Assembly: GCA_020848835.1 (NCBI GenBank) | Contig: JADLHJ010000084.1 | Location: 1 to 64,000, forward strand | From: Candidatus Hydrogenedentota bacterium | Lineage (GTDB): Bacteria > Hydrogenedentota > Hydrogenedentia > Hydrogenedentales > SLHB01 | Direction: 5' to 3' | Length of the DNA: 64,000 nt | Part shown: positions 8,092 through 17,425 of the stretch, piece after piece | Position numbering within the stretch: the stretch's first letter is position 1 | How the letters are laid out: each line of letters opens with the position of its first letter | The notes under the pieces: model-generated | Database searches by the model: none | What the model saw: only the letters and a program-made list of their open reading frames with translations | Told to the model about the DNA's origin: nothing | Made by a program: the position numbers and the translations under genes

Positions 8092-11000
8092 CTACTTAAG
8101 AAGATGCGCATCTAGCCATGCGAAGGCTTCGTCTTGCATGGCGGCGTTGAATTCATGTGGTACTGGCCATAGTTTAGTCGTAAGCTTGGCGCTGGCGTTT
8201 TGCGAATCCCAAACCGCGCGCATTTTTGCGTAGGATGCTTCGACGCCGGGAACGGGGAAGAGGCCATCTTCGGTGCCGTTGAAGAAGAGCAAGGGTTTGG
8301 GGCAGGCGATGGATGCTACGTCAGGATAGTCGAATGCGTTGCGCAGGTTGGGTACCAGCATGCTGAATGCGGATTGGCCCGTGGTTTGGTTGTTGCCGGG
8401 TTTTGTCAGCGTAGCGGTATCGCCCATCCAGCAGATTGCTGCGCCGGCCTTCACAATGTCGGTGGCGGCGCAAAGACTCCAGGTGCGGTGCGACCCCATG
8501 GACAGCCCGAGGCAACCAATGCGATCCGGGTCGACTTCCGGTAGACCCTGCACAAATTCGGAGGAGCGGACATCGTCCCACACGATCTTGCCTGCCCAGG
8601 ATAGTCCGAGGTGCATCATGTTTGCTCCGAGGGCTTGCTGGTCTTCGTATTTCACTCTGCCGAAACGTCCGCGATCGCCCCAGAACAAAGCGTCGGTTGC
8701 GAAGACGACATAGCCGCGTTCGGCCAGTGCGTCGCCTATAAAACGTGCGCCGTAATTTTTGTTTGTCCAATCCGTCGCATCGGCGATTCGTTCATCGGGT
8801 TCGCCAAAGGGGCGCACAACCTTTTCTTTTCCGATAGAAAAATGTGCGCCGTGATCGTGCAGCGCGACGATGGCGGGGAAGGGTCCCTCGCCTTTGGGTA
8901 CGAGCAGGTACGCTTTCACGCGTTCGTCCGCGCTGATATTGAAAGCGAGTTTGTGCGCGATGTAGGTGCCGCGATCTTCTTGCGCAATTTCGGAAGGCGC
9001 GAAAGGCGCTAGCGGCGGGCGTTCGCCGAGTGCTTCAAGATAGGCTTTTCGCGCACCGTCACGCCATTCGTTAAAGGACAGCTTCGATTTGTTCCACGCA
9101 GCATCGAATGTCATGCGCGAAACGCGTGCATCGTTAAACGCAGGAAGTAAGTCGCGCGTACCGTACGCTGCGGTTTGCGCGGCGAGCGTGCCGGGTGCGC
9201 CGGGTGTTGCGGCCCAACGTGCGCGGTCGCTTTCATAACGCTTGCGCAAATTATCCAGATTTCCGCGCATGAGATAGGCATTCACGCGCAAGGTCGCAGG
9301 GCCATCGCGTCGCGTGGGCACGGAGCCGTGGGAGTGCATGCAGCGGTGGGATTCGTGTGCGTTGTTGCAGATTGTTGTTGCGTTCTCAGCGGCGGTTGCT
9401 GCGATCCAAGCGCCGTCTTTGCTCACACATGCGAGTAGCGGAATGTCGGGCCGCGGATTCTGGATCGTCTTCCAGCCCGATTCGGCCATCTCGCCTTCCA
9501 CTTCAGGCGACGCGCCCCCTTTCACATATTGGATGTTGTGCGTGTTCCCATTCGCGCAAGAAGCGAGCGTTGTCCAATTGCCGTCGGAGAGAAAATACAT
9601 GCGCGACATAAGGTCATTGTCGTCGCCCTCGAAGATGCCACCCTTCATTTGTTGGCAGGGGCCGACGGCGTGACCACTGTTAACGTTGGCTTCGGGTTTG
9701 GGCCACGCAGTGTAGAGGCATTCGACGTAATCCCGATGCGGAATAAATTCCGCCATAAAGGTGGCCTCGGGACGATCGATGGCGTAGCCGACTGCGCCGG
9801 TCGCTTCATCGCCCTTCCAATCGAGCTTCATGCCGCCGAGTTCTTCCTGCGAATAGCCGAGCGCGGGCACCGTGGTCCATTCGGGCGCCCAGATAGTGAA
9901 TGCGACGCTTGGATCACTGGGGTGTTCAACCCGCAAGTAAGAACCCGCTTCCTGCGGTGTGAGTTTCAGGCGCACGTCAGACGTGCGCGCTAGAACTTGC
10001 GCGAGTTGCGTGTTCGCGTTGAAGAGGCGTTCCGCGGGGCGATGCGCGAGATAGAACGCGAGGACTTCATCGAGATAAACGAGACCATCGGGTGGTGCGC
10101 CGCCGATGCCTACCGCGCCTTCGGTGTAATCGCGCGTGCGGTCACGATCTTCTGGTTTCTTGTAGAGATCGTAAATCGTCTTTCCATCTTTAAATAGGCC
10201 CGCAGCATTTTCCCAGCCGGATAATCCAGCAAGTATGTGGCCGCTGCGCTGATAACAGAGAACGCGCGCCTGCAGAACGGTTTCGATCGCGTCTAGTAGA
10301 TTGGAGATGTCTTCACCGCGTTTATCGAGCACCCGCGCGGCGTTGGTGAGTTGTGCGGCGTGTTCGAGTCCTTGGCTAATGATCGTGCCGCTGCTTCGTG
10401 GATGTGGGTAGCGCCAACCACCTACCGGATCAATTGATTCTGCAAGAAAGTCAGCTACCGCGCGCACGACATCGCGCAGGCGTGGTTCGTCAGGTGCAAG
10501 TTCAAGCAGGTCCGGCAAACCCGCGAGCGCATACCCAATGATATAGGGTTTGGCAAATGGCGCGTCGTAACCGTGCGCGTCGTCATCGATGAACGGGCCG
10601 TCCTTAACGATAGGCTGTCCGCCCTGGCTGAAGAGGTTGTCGTCGCCGATTTTGTTGCGCAGTTCGCGGAAGAGCCGCAAAGCCTCGTCCTTATATTCGG
10701 GCATACCTGTGGCTTTGTAGAGTTGGACGAAGTCGGAAACATCGCCAATGTTTCGGCATTCACCGTTATCAACGAACAGATGTTGCTTCACGTAGGCGAG
10801 TTGGCTGGAAAGCGCAGTCATGAAGCGCGGATCACCCGTTTCCTCATACGCGTAGAAGAAAGAATCGAAACCTTTCGTGCAGAAGTGTGAGGCCCAGTTG
10901 GTTCGCCATAGGTAGCTCGTGTCGCCTTCGTGTGCTTTTTCTCCCGCGGCTACAGCGGCGTTGTAACGTGTCGCGCCGAATTCCGGAGCATCGCCCCACC

Positions 11001-12342
11001 ACAGCGAGAGGTCGTACATGTTACTGCACCATTGCACGGCGGTCTCGCGCAGGCGTGTGTCGCCTGTGCGCAACGACTCCTCGAAGATGGGCGGGCAATG
11101 GTTGAGGCGGTTCATACCGTAGTAGCTCGCGGGCCCGCCGGGATTGAATGAAGTTACGTTGCCGTAGTCGTCGCCGCGCAACGCGGCTTGCGCGATGGCG
11201 TTGCGGTTGTATTCGCGGAGATCGACGAGGTCGGGAAACAGAGCGAGATTCGCCGACTCGTGAGAGGTAGAAAGCTGGACCTTGTGCGCGGGTTCTAGCA
11301 TAGGCAAGAGCGGCGCGATCGTTGCGGGGCGAATGGCGATGGTTGATGTGCGCCACGCGGTTTCCTGCATCGGCACCTTTTCGTCTGATGCGCAACGGAG
11401 ATACGTTACGGTGGAAATACCGTTGGCATCCTCACCTTGAATCGAACCGCGTGCGAGCATTTGTGCGTCCGGCGCGTCGAGACACCGCGTGCCGTCGCCG
11501 CTGGTGAGGGTTGTTGAAGCGCCGGATGTGAAGGACTGTTTGGCGAATGCGGGAATTCCCGCGCCAGTGATGGACCAGCCGAGGTCGGGCGCGTAAGCGT
11601 CGCCTTTGCCAAGGCGTTGGACGTGCGCGCGCAACGTGACTGTGCCAAGCGAATCGGCGCGGAGCTCTATGATGCGCGGCCATTCCGGGTCGGGGCAAAG
11701 CAACCGGACCCAGAGATAACGCATTCCCGATTCGATGACTTCGAGCTTCGGCACGCAATTGGGAGCGGGCGCGATAACGCGCGCTTCCCACGACGCGGAA
11801 TTCGATGTGCACTTAATGGAGTCGGGATTGATGACGAAGCTGTGATCCGCGAATCTGATCGCAACGTTTGGAGCTGTTTCTGCGATGGTCCATTGCTGCG
11901 TGAATCCATGAACGAGGGTCAACGTGAATGGCAGCGGTTCCAGCGAATCGAAGTCGTAGACAAACGTGACTATCGCGCGGCGAATGGATTGCGGTTGGCC
12001 CGGATGATAGGTGAGTGCGCGAACATCGGCGAGAACCGCGGTCTTGCCGCCCATTGCCACGAGCGCCATTCCTTCCGGGAGCGCGGCGGGAGGTAACGCG
12101 AGCGAGATGCGCACTAGCTGTTCGCCGGTCTTTGCGGGCGTGACGGTGAACGAAGGTAGTTTGCCGACTTCACCTGCGCAGATGCCTTCTTCGCTGACGG
12201 GCGGTTGCTTGAAGGAGAAGCGATTGAGCCAACGTTGCGCGGCTTCGTCTTGTGCGAAGGCTACGGAGATAAAAGCGAATGCGTGCGCTATGCAAAAAAA
12301 TGAAATCTGTGCGCGTGCGAAACTGACGTTTCGTTGAAACAT
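8092..12342 (-). CDS. Giant secreted hydrolase: six-hairpin glycosidase-like region plus C-terminal alpha/beta hydrolase
   Basis: A 1416-residue exported protein. After a signal peptide (HAFAFISVAFAQ) come ~300 beta-rich residues. Residues ~340-760 are helical and look like a six-hairpin glycosidase fold (GECRNIGDVSDFVQLYKAT, GGWRYPHPRSSG). Another beta-rich stretch follows. From ~1040 there is an alpha/beta hydrolase of the dienelactone-hydrolase/acetyl-esterase type, with HDHGAHF, nucleophile Ser in GLSMGSHRTW (~1280), Asp in FNGTEDG (~1357) and His in VPHEFN (~1396). The start at ATG 12342 has GGAG 7 nt upstream and begins the signal peptide; a longer frame opens at 12375. A polysaccharide-processing enzyme with glycosidase-like and esterase modules is inferred. 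Confidence 0.75.
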   Translation of the reverse strand: MFQRNVSFARAQISFFCIAHAFAFISVAFAQDEAAQRWLNRFSFKQPPVSEEGICAGEVGKLPSFTVTPAKTGEQLVRISLALPPAALPEGMALVAMGGKTAVLADVRALTYHPGQPQSIRRAIVTFVYDFDSLEPLPFTLTLVHGFTQQWTIAETAPNVAIRFADHSFVINPDSIKCTSNSASWEARVIAPAPNCVPKLEVIESGMRYLWVRLLCPDPEWPRIIELRADSLGTVTLRAHVQRLGKGDAYAPDLGWSITGAGIPAFAKQSFTSGASTTLTSGDGTRCLDAPDAQMLARGSIQGEDANGISTVTYLRCASDEKVPMQETAWRTSTIAIRPATIAPLLPMLEPAHKVQLSTSHESANLALFPDLVDLREYNRNAIAQAALRGDDYGNVTSFNPGGPASYYGMNRLNHCPPIFEESLRTGDTRLRETAVQWCSNMYDLSLWWGDAPEFGATRYNAAVAAGEKAHEGDTSYLWRTNWASHFCTKGFDSFFYAYEETGDPRFMTALSSQLAYVKQHLFVDNGECRNIGDVSDFVQLYKATGMPEYKDEALRLFRELRNKIGDDNLFSQGGQPIVKDGPFIDDDAHGYDAPFAKPYIIGYALAGLPDLLELAPDEPRLRDVVRAVADFLAESIDPVGGWRYPHPRSSGTIISQGLEHAAQLTNAARVLDKRGEDISNLLDAIETVLQARVLCYQRSGHILAGLSGWENAAGLFKDGKTIYDLYKKPEDRDRTRDYTEGAVGIGGAPPDGLVYLDEVLAFYLAHRPAERLFNANTQLAQVLARTSDVRLKLTPQEAGSYLRVEHPSDPSVAFTIWAPEWTTVPALGYSQEELGGMKLDWKGDEATGAVGYAIDRPEATFMAEFIPHRDYVECLYTAWPKPEANVNSGHAVGPCQQMKGGIFEGDDNDLMSRMYFLSDGNWTTLASCANGNTHNIQYVKGGASPEVEGEMAESGWKTIQNPRPDIPLLACVSKDGAWIAATAAENATTICNNAHESHRCMHSHGSVPTRRDGPATLRVNAYLMRGNLDNLRKRYESDRARWAATPGAPGTLAAQTAAYGTRDLLPAFNDARVSRMTFDAAWNKSKLSFNEWRDGARKAYLEALGERPPLAPFAPSEIAQEDRGTYIAHKLAFNISADERVKAYLLVPKGEGPFPAIVALHDHGAHFSIGKEKVVRPFGEPDERIADATDWTNKNYGARFIGDALAERGYVVFATDALFWGDRGRFGRVKYEDQQALGANMMHLGLSWAGKIVWDDVRSSEFVQGLPEVDPDRIGCLGLSMGSHRTWSLCAATDIVKAGAAICWMGDTATLTKPGNNQTTGQSAFSMLVPNLRNAFDYPDVASIACPKPLLFFNGTEDGLFPVPGVEASYAKMRAVWDSQNASAKLTTKLWPVPHEFNAAMQDEAFAWLDAHLLK

Positions 12343-12399
12343 ACTGTGGCTCCAACTGACTGGCGTTGAAGCCACAGTCTACCGCGCGGCGGGCGCGGG

Positions 12400-13977
12400 C
12401 TACGAATCGCGCGCGGGCAAGCGCCTGAAGAGTGCGTTATGGCGGACGCGGTCGAGGAAGAAACCTTGCCACAGCAGCGAGAACAGGGGAAGCGCGCTGA
12501 GCGTGATCGCGACAGGAATAAAAACGCCCATTGCAGCAGGAACAACCGACTTCGATAAGATAAATAGATAGATGGTAACCGCTCCGACCGTAAGACAAAC
12601 GCAGAATGCCAGAAAACGAAACACGACGCGTTCCTCAAAAAGTCTCCGGCGCGCGCAGGCTCTGGCAAGCAAGGCAAATAACAGCCAGAAAGCTGAGATG
12701 GCGATCAAGAAAATGTAGTTGTCGTGCAGTCTCCACCCCATTAACGTAGTGATGCCCAAGCAGGACATCACGATAAGCCAAAAAAGGACAGGCACAAATG
12801 GCACCCACGCTATGGACCATGCTCCGATGAGAAAAGCCGCAAAGCCGGCCACACCCATTACTGCTTCTTCAAGGTCGATGTTCGTCGCATCACCGCTTAG
12901 CAACATCGCCAGGAACGTTACCGTGCCAACAAATAAATACGTGTACAACATCGATAGACCGAGAACTTTCATGCGATTTAACACGACTTGCTGCACGGTA
13001 AGGGGTCTCGTCCACACGAATCTCGCAACGCCAGTCACAATGTCACGATGTTCACGACTAATGAGAATCATGCCGATCACAAATGCAATGACTGGGGGAG
13101 TCATCAAGAACGCAAACTGTGCGAAAGACTCTGGACCTCCGAAATCTCTAACTAAAAAGAGTTGCGGTACGCCAAACATGCAAATCACTCCCGCGGTGAA
13201 GCTGGGATAAATCCAGGCCGACCGCCGCCATTCGAATTTGTATTGCGCAATTCGTTCTCTGTGCGCAACCGCTCCACGAAGACCTGCATCGCGTGTCAGC
13301 AGAAGAACCTGAATCGGTGGTGTGTTTCGCAGCGTTGCAAACCGGTAGATGGAGACAGCGATACACAACGAGACAAATATCACGAACACATAAAAGCTGA
13401 CGCTCGAATTCGGTTGCTGGTGTACAATAGCCACCAACGAAGCGAGTACCGGACTTGTGGTAAAGACAATCGCGATAAAGGCAATGACGGGATTGCGCTT
13501 CCCAATGGTCGTGGCAATCGAAGACGCATAGGCGTAAACGATGACCGAGAAACCTACGAACGGCGCGATCACTTGTGCATACCAGAAATCGATCAGGGTC
13601 AGCGCGAGGCCTATAGTCAATGCAACGAGCGAGATGACAAGCAAGCGGAAGAGGATTTGTGTTGCCGCTAGCCGTAGCGAAGAAATTGGCAAGGTCAAGA
13701 TGCGTGCAGGAAGCCCCATGCGCAAATCTCGCGTGCTGCTGTGTGCAAAAAGCAACGCAGCTATAACGAGGATCATGCAGATACCCGCGAGCACGGTGGA
13801 AATCTCTCCCCAGTTTTCGCTATTCGATTGTATCCATTTCCTATCTGAATCTAGTGACATCTCCATAAATTGATGCAAAGTCCAAGACCCTATTGCGGTA
13901 AGCCCGATCGCAAATATGACTGGCGTTCTAACTTGCCGCCACTGTTCCCAAATGAGTGCGTAGGTTGGTGATCGCAT
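12400..13977 (-). CDS. ABC transporter permease (second of the YtrA-type operon)
   Basis: A 525-residue integral membrane protein with roughly a dozen hydrophobic segments (for example FAIGLTAIGSWTL, LVISLVALTIGLALTLI, VTIYLFILSKSVV). It begins MRSPTYALIWEQWRQV, the same 16 residues as the upstream permease apart from what follows, so the two are paralogues. The start at 13977 has GGAGG 9 nt upstream and follows the upstream stop by 4 nt; the open frame extending to 14103 would overlap it. With the ATPase gene it probably forms a heterodimeric ABC-2-like exporter; the substrate is unknown. Confidence 0.75.
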   Translation of the reverse strand: MRSPTYALIWEQWRQVRTPVIFAIGLTAIGSWTLHQFMEMSLDSDRKWIQSNSENWGEISTVLAGICMILVIAALLFAHSSTRDLRMGLPARILTLPISSLRLAATQILFRLLVISLVALTIGLALTLIDFWYAQVIAPFVGFSVIVYAYASSIATTIGKRNPVIAFIAIVFTTSPVLASLVAIVHQQPNSSVSFYVFVIFVSLCIAVSIYRFATLRNTPPIQVLLLTRDAGLRGAVAHRERIAQYKFEWRRSAWIYPSFTAGVICMFGVPQLFLVRDFGGPESFAQFAFLMTPPVIAFVIGMILISREHRDIVTGVARFVWTRPLTVQQVVLNRMKVLGLSMLYTYLFVGTVTFLAMLLSGDATNIDLEEAVMGVAGFAAFLIGAWSIAWVPFVPVLFWLIVMSCLGITTLMGWRLHDNYIFLIAISAFWLLFALLARACARRRLFEERVVFRFLAFCVCLTVGAVTIYLFILSKSVVPAAMGVFIPVAITLSALPLFSLLWQGFFLDRVRHNALFRRLPARDS

Positions 13978-13981
13978 GATC

Positions 13982-15595
13982 TTAGGCCTCCTTGGGTCGG
14001 CGTATGGCAAGCCGGCTGACGCCGCCATGGCGAAGGAAATTGATCCAAAGAGTTTGAGAAAACAGAACGTAGGGAATGAGCGCCGCAATACAGCTTGACA
14101 CAAACAAGATTTCGTCGTCGTGCTGGGCGCGGCTTCCCGATTCGAGCCATATCAAACCAAGCCAGAACAACACACCCCATAATACTGCGACCGGTACAAA
14201 TGAGGCGTCCCAAAGACGAAGGCGATGGACTTTGACTCCAAGAAGGATTGCGACGATTGCGATGACTACGGGAATGGCGCCCAACCCTATTTCCAGTCCT
14301 CCTAAATCATGTTCCCAGGCTAATGCAAAGGCAAACCAAACCCCACTTGCCAAGGCAGCTCGTATAGCCCAGAACAACAAGACAGACCCAAACCAGGACA
14401 GAAGCAACGTGAGTAGATACTCCCGTGAGAGGTAGAAATCCGGCACGTTGGAGAAGCCACTAGGCACCAGTAGGTACCCCACCAGCGCAAAGGAGATACT
14501 CGCCACAAATGTAGGCGCACACAAAAACGTCGCAGTCCGCAATGCAAAAGTCCGGCGCGCGCGGACAATATCCGCAGTCGAGATTGGCCGCGTAAACAGG
14601 AAGTTTGCGGAGTGAAGAGACGAATCGCGGACGTCCAGCAGAACGAAGCAGATACCGGAAGCAAACGCGACGACAGGTGGAAACCAAATTAACATCTGGC
14701 CCCATTCCAAGAAGTTTTCGGGCACCTGATGCCAGAGAGAAGGCGTTCCATATAATCGCAAGTACAGCAAGTACTGTTCATAATCGTTCCAAATGCGGAC
14801 TGCAAATATCATGACTATTGGCAGTGCAATGATGGCAGTCAGCGTCCAAACGACTCTTGCCCGGCGCGTGGTGTCGAACCAGTATTGCGCGCCTCGCTTC
14901 GAGAGTCCTGATAGATTCACCGCATCGCGTTGCGTTATTTTCCGCCGATGCTGTGCGTGCGAATTGATACGACCTGTTCTATGGGCGCTGCTCCGTATCG
15001 CTACGATACTCGATACGACAAAGACCAAGATGGGAACGATCGGAGCGATGCTCGGCGATTTATGTTCGACGAATGCATACAGAGCATTACATGCAAGCGC
15101 GATCACGATAGCTACAACCGCCGCAGCGCCAACGCGGCGCGTGCCAATTGTCCACATCGTTGCCGTTGCCAAGGACATGGCGCACGCCGCCACCGCCGTA
15201 CTGGGAACAAGGTATTGCAGGTAGTTTCGATCGGTCGCCGATACCACGCCCATCAAGAGCATAGAGAATGCCGATATGAACGCAATCCGGAACAAATACT
15301 GCGAAAGTGCCAAAGTGATCGGAGCGACGGGCAGCGTCCTGTGACGCTGCGGAATGCCCGTGCGTACATCGGTTGGACTGCTGTGTGCGAACAGAAGCAA
15401 CCCGCCAGCCAACAATAAAAAGGCAAATACAGTTCCGGTGCTGCCGACCATCCAAACATCTTTGTGCCAGGCGGTATTGCCATCGATGTAGGCAAGGGAA
15501 GCGGAGAGAAACGCGGTTACCAACATCCCCAAAGGCGCAGTCCACCACACTTGCCGCCATTGTTCCCAGATAAGTGCGTAGGTTGGTGAGCGCAT
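13982..15595 (-). CDS. ABC transporter permease (first of the YtrA-type operon)
   Basis: A 537-residue polytopic membrane protein starting MRSPTYALIWEQWRQV, paralogous to the next gene. Hydrophobic helices include FAFLLLAGGLLLFAHS, AAAVVAIVIALACNALYAF and PVVIAIVAILLGVKV. The ATG at 15595 has AGGAG 7 nt upstream, inside the end of the ATPase gene. The frame 18 nt longer (MPRSTS) would overlap the ATPase stop. Gene order (GntR, ATPase, permease, permease) matches the Bacillus ytr-type layout, where such transporters respond to cell-envelope stress; transport of an envelope-active compound is an inference. Confidence 0.75.
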   Translation of the reverse strand: MRSPTYALIWEQWRQVWWTAPLGMLVTAFLSASLAYIDGNTAWHKDVWMVGSTGTVFAFLLLAGGLLLFAHSSPTDVRTGIPQRHRTLPVAPITLALSQYLFRIAFISAFSMLLMGVVSATDRNYLQYLVPSTAVAACAMSLATATMWTIGTRRVGAAAVVAIVIALACNALYAFVEHKSPSIAPIVPILVFVVSSIVAIRSSAHRTGRINSHAQHRRKITQRDAVNLSGLSKRGAQYWFDTTRRARVVWTLTAIIALPIVMIFAVRIWNDYEQYLLYLRLYGTPSLWHQVPENFLEWGQMLIWFPPVVAFASGICFVLLDVRDSSLHSANFLFTRPISTADIVRARRTFALRTATFLCAPTFVASISFALVGYLLVPSGFSNVPDFYLSREYLLTLLLSWFGSVLLFWAIRAALASGVWFAFALAWEHDLGGLEIGLGAIPVVIAIVAILLGVKVHRLRLWDASFVPVAVLWGVLFWLGLIWLESGSRAQHDDEILFVSSCIAALIPYVLFSQTLWINFLRHGGVSRLAIRRPKEA

Positions 15596-15605
15596 GGAGG
15601 TGCTC

Positions 15606-16523
15606 CTAGGCATTCATCGCGCCGCGGCCGGCGCGGGCCACGAAGATGTCTTCGAGGCTGGGGGTGGTTTCTTCGATGATGGTGGCGCCGAGGGTTTGTG
15701 CGGAGGCGCGGGCGGCGGACATTTCCCCGTTGCAGACGATGGTCCATTCTCGGCCGCGTCCTTCGATGGAGAGTGCGCCGGTAATTTTAGGTGGCGCGCC
15801 GATGGGTTCTGAAAATTGCAGGGTCAGTGTGTGGTGCTGAGCCTTGATTTCGTCCATCGGCGCGCAGAGAACGAGCTTGCCTTTGTTGATCATCGCGACA
15901 GTGTCGGCGACGCGTTCGACTTCGTCGAGCAGGTGCGAAGAGAAGAAGACGGTGCGGCCTTCGTCGGCGACGGTACGCACGATGGCGGCGAGGATGTCGC
16001 GCCGCGCGATCGCGTCGAGGCCGGAGGATGGTTCGTCGAGCACGAGCAGTTCGGGTCTGTGTGCGAGCGCGATGAGGAGTCCGGCGAGCGCGCGTTGTCC
16101 ACGCGAGAGGTTTTTCACTTTTGCGTGCGCGTCGAGACCGAAGCGTTTGCGGAGTTCTTCGGCGTAGGTGTCGTCCCAATCGGGATAGAACGCACGGTTG
16201 TATCGGATGAGTTCGCTTACGCGCATCCAGTGCGGGAGGTCGTGATCTTCGGAGAGGTATCCGAGGCGCGCGAGGACCAGTTCCGGTTTCTTCACCGGGT
16301 CCATGCCGAACATGGACACGTTGCCGCGGAAGGGGACCAGCAGGCCAAGCATGAGTTTGATGAGGGTGGTCTTGCCCGCACCGTTTTCGCCTACTAGGCC
16401 GAAAACGCCGCCGCGCGGTACCGCGAGCGATACGCCCGATAGCGCGATGGTGTGGCCGAAGTGGTGGGTGAGGCGCTCGACGGCGACGGGGGACTCGGCA
16501 TTGGTCACATTATGCTCCGGCAT
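15606..16523 (-). CDS. ABC transporter ATP-binding protein
   Basis: A 305-residue cytosolic ATPase. Walker A is GENGAGKTTLIK (~residue 40), the signature is LSRGQRALAG (~residue 135) and Walker B is LLVLDEPSSGLD (~155), followed by a D-loop and switch His in FFSSHLLDEVE. All key residues are present. The C-terminal ~85 residues form the extension seen in ABC-2-type exporters. The start at 16523 has GGAG 7 nt upstream and overlaps the GntR gene by 14 nt; the first permease starts 10 nt after its stop. Confidence 0.92.
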   Translation of the reverse strand: MPEHNVTNAESPVAVERLTHHFGHTIALSGVSLAVPRGGVFGLVGENGAGKTTLIKLMLGLLVPFRGNVSMFGMDPVKKPELVLARLGYLSEDHDLPHWMRVSELIRYNRAFYPDWDDTYAEELRKRFGLDAHAKVKNLSRGQRALAGLLIALAHRPELLVLDEPSSGLDAIARRDILAAIVRTVADEGRTVFFSSHLLDEVERVADTVAMINKGKLVLCAPMDEIKAQHHTLTLQFSEPIGAPPKITGALSIEGRGREWTIVCNGEMSAARASAQTLGATIIEETTPSLEDIFVARAGRGAMNA

Positions 16524-16932
16524 TCTGCTTCTCCTGTTGCGGCTGCGCCGCGATGAGTCTATCCCTGTCTTTTATTAAGGCGAGCACTTGCTCGGTGGGC
16601 ACGTCGAGCTGGTGCGCTTCGGCGAGTAGAGCGTCGATGCGGTCGGTCAATACTTTTATACGTTCTGTCCACGCCAGCCGGCTGCCTGCATCCGAAACAA
16701 AGGTGCCAGAACCCTGTTTCTTGACCAGGATTCCGGCGTGTTCGAGTTCGCGGTACGCGCGGGCGACGGTGTTCGGATTAATTAACAGCGACTCCGCGAG
16801 TGTGCGGATAGGGGGAACTTCATCCGAGGGACGGAGGCGTCCCGACGCTACGAGGTACTTTACCTGGGAGACAATTTGCAGGTAGAGGGGAACGCCGTTC
16901 TTATGGGAGAGATGGATTAACATGGGCTGCAT
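16510..16932 (-). CDS. GntR family regulator, YtrA subfamily
   Basis: A 140-residue repressor-like protein. The winged helix-turn-helix covers residues ~10-80 (VPLYLQIVSQVKYLVASG, then LRPSDEVPPIRTLAESL and NPNTVARAYRELE). It is followed by only ~60 helical residues, which is the hallmark of the short YtrA subfamily. An in-frame ATG at 16923 is an alternative start. It heads the ABC operon, and a perfect palindrome sits immediately upstream, so autoregulation of the whole operon is likely. Confidence 0.9.
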   Translation of the reverse strand: MQPMLIHLSHKNGVPLYLQIVSQVKYLVASGRLRPSDEVPPIRTLAESLLINPNTVARAYRELEHAGILVKKQGSGTFVSDAGSRLAWTERIKVLTDRIDALLAEAHQLDVPTEQVLALIKDRDRLIAAQPQQEKQNAGA

Positions 16933-16935
16933 CCA

Positions 16936-16961
16936 AATTGTATTAACACTTTAATACAATT
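16936..16961. promoter_or_regulatory. Operator palindrome for the GntR/YtrA regulator
   Basis: A perfect 11-bp inverted repeat, AATTGTATTAA / TTAATACAATT, separated by CACT, lies 4 bp upstream of the regulator start. Length, position and AT-rich half-sites fit YtrA-type operators, so it is inferred to be the binding site of the adjacent repressor. Confidence 0.75.
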
Positions 16962-16976
16962 CTTGTGGTGTGTCAA
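16948..16976 (-). promoter_or_regulatory. Candidate promoter of the GntR-ABC operon
   Basis: On the minus strand TTGACA (16976-16971) is followed after 17 nt by TAAAGT (16953-16948). The -10 region lies inside the operator palindrome, so repressor binding would block polymerase. The leader would be very short. Confidence 0.5.
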
Positions 16977-17425
16977 GCAGGATTTTTTGACGCTCCCCCA
17001 AAGACCTCGTAAACGCGGAACTACGGACCTTAACGCGGAACTTCGAACGGGGTGGTTGTCGTGGCATGGTGAGTATTCCTCTCACTTAATATGCCCAGCG
17101 CGTTGCACTTGGACGATTTACCACGAAGGCACGAAGAGCACGAAGAATACGATCGCGGTTGCGGAACGACCTCTATTTGATTTACCAAATTTGAGCATAA
17201 TGATTATTGTGCAAATGAGCGATTGGAGGTCGCTACCGTTTGGCTGTTCTCCTGGTAGGATAGCCAAAGCGGCAGCGCCGAAGCCTCTGCTGCCGCACTC
17301 CATATAACGCGGGTAGGACCACACATTAGATGGACTAGGGGGTGAGTTTGGCTGAGGTTTTCATTTGGTTTGTGTGCCTCTCGAGTGCAATACGTTGGGC
17401 TTGTGTGTAGGAGGTCTTACACAGG
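16977..17425. other. Intergenic region with short repeats, no gene seen
   Basis: No convincing coding frame. Two tandem copies of a TAACGCGGAACT unit occur at ~17010-17050 and recur near 36354. A CACGAAGGCACGAAGAGCAC stretch occurs near 17122. A hairpin of GCGGCAG (17269-17275) with CTGCCGC (17290-17296) may act as a structural or terminating element. Such sequences look like intergenic repeat debris. Confidence 0.4.
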
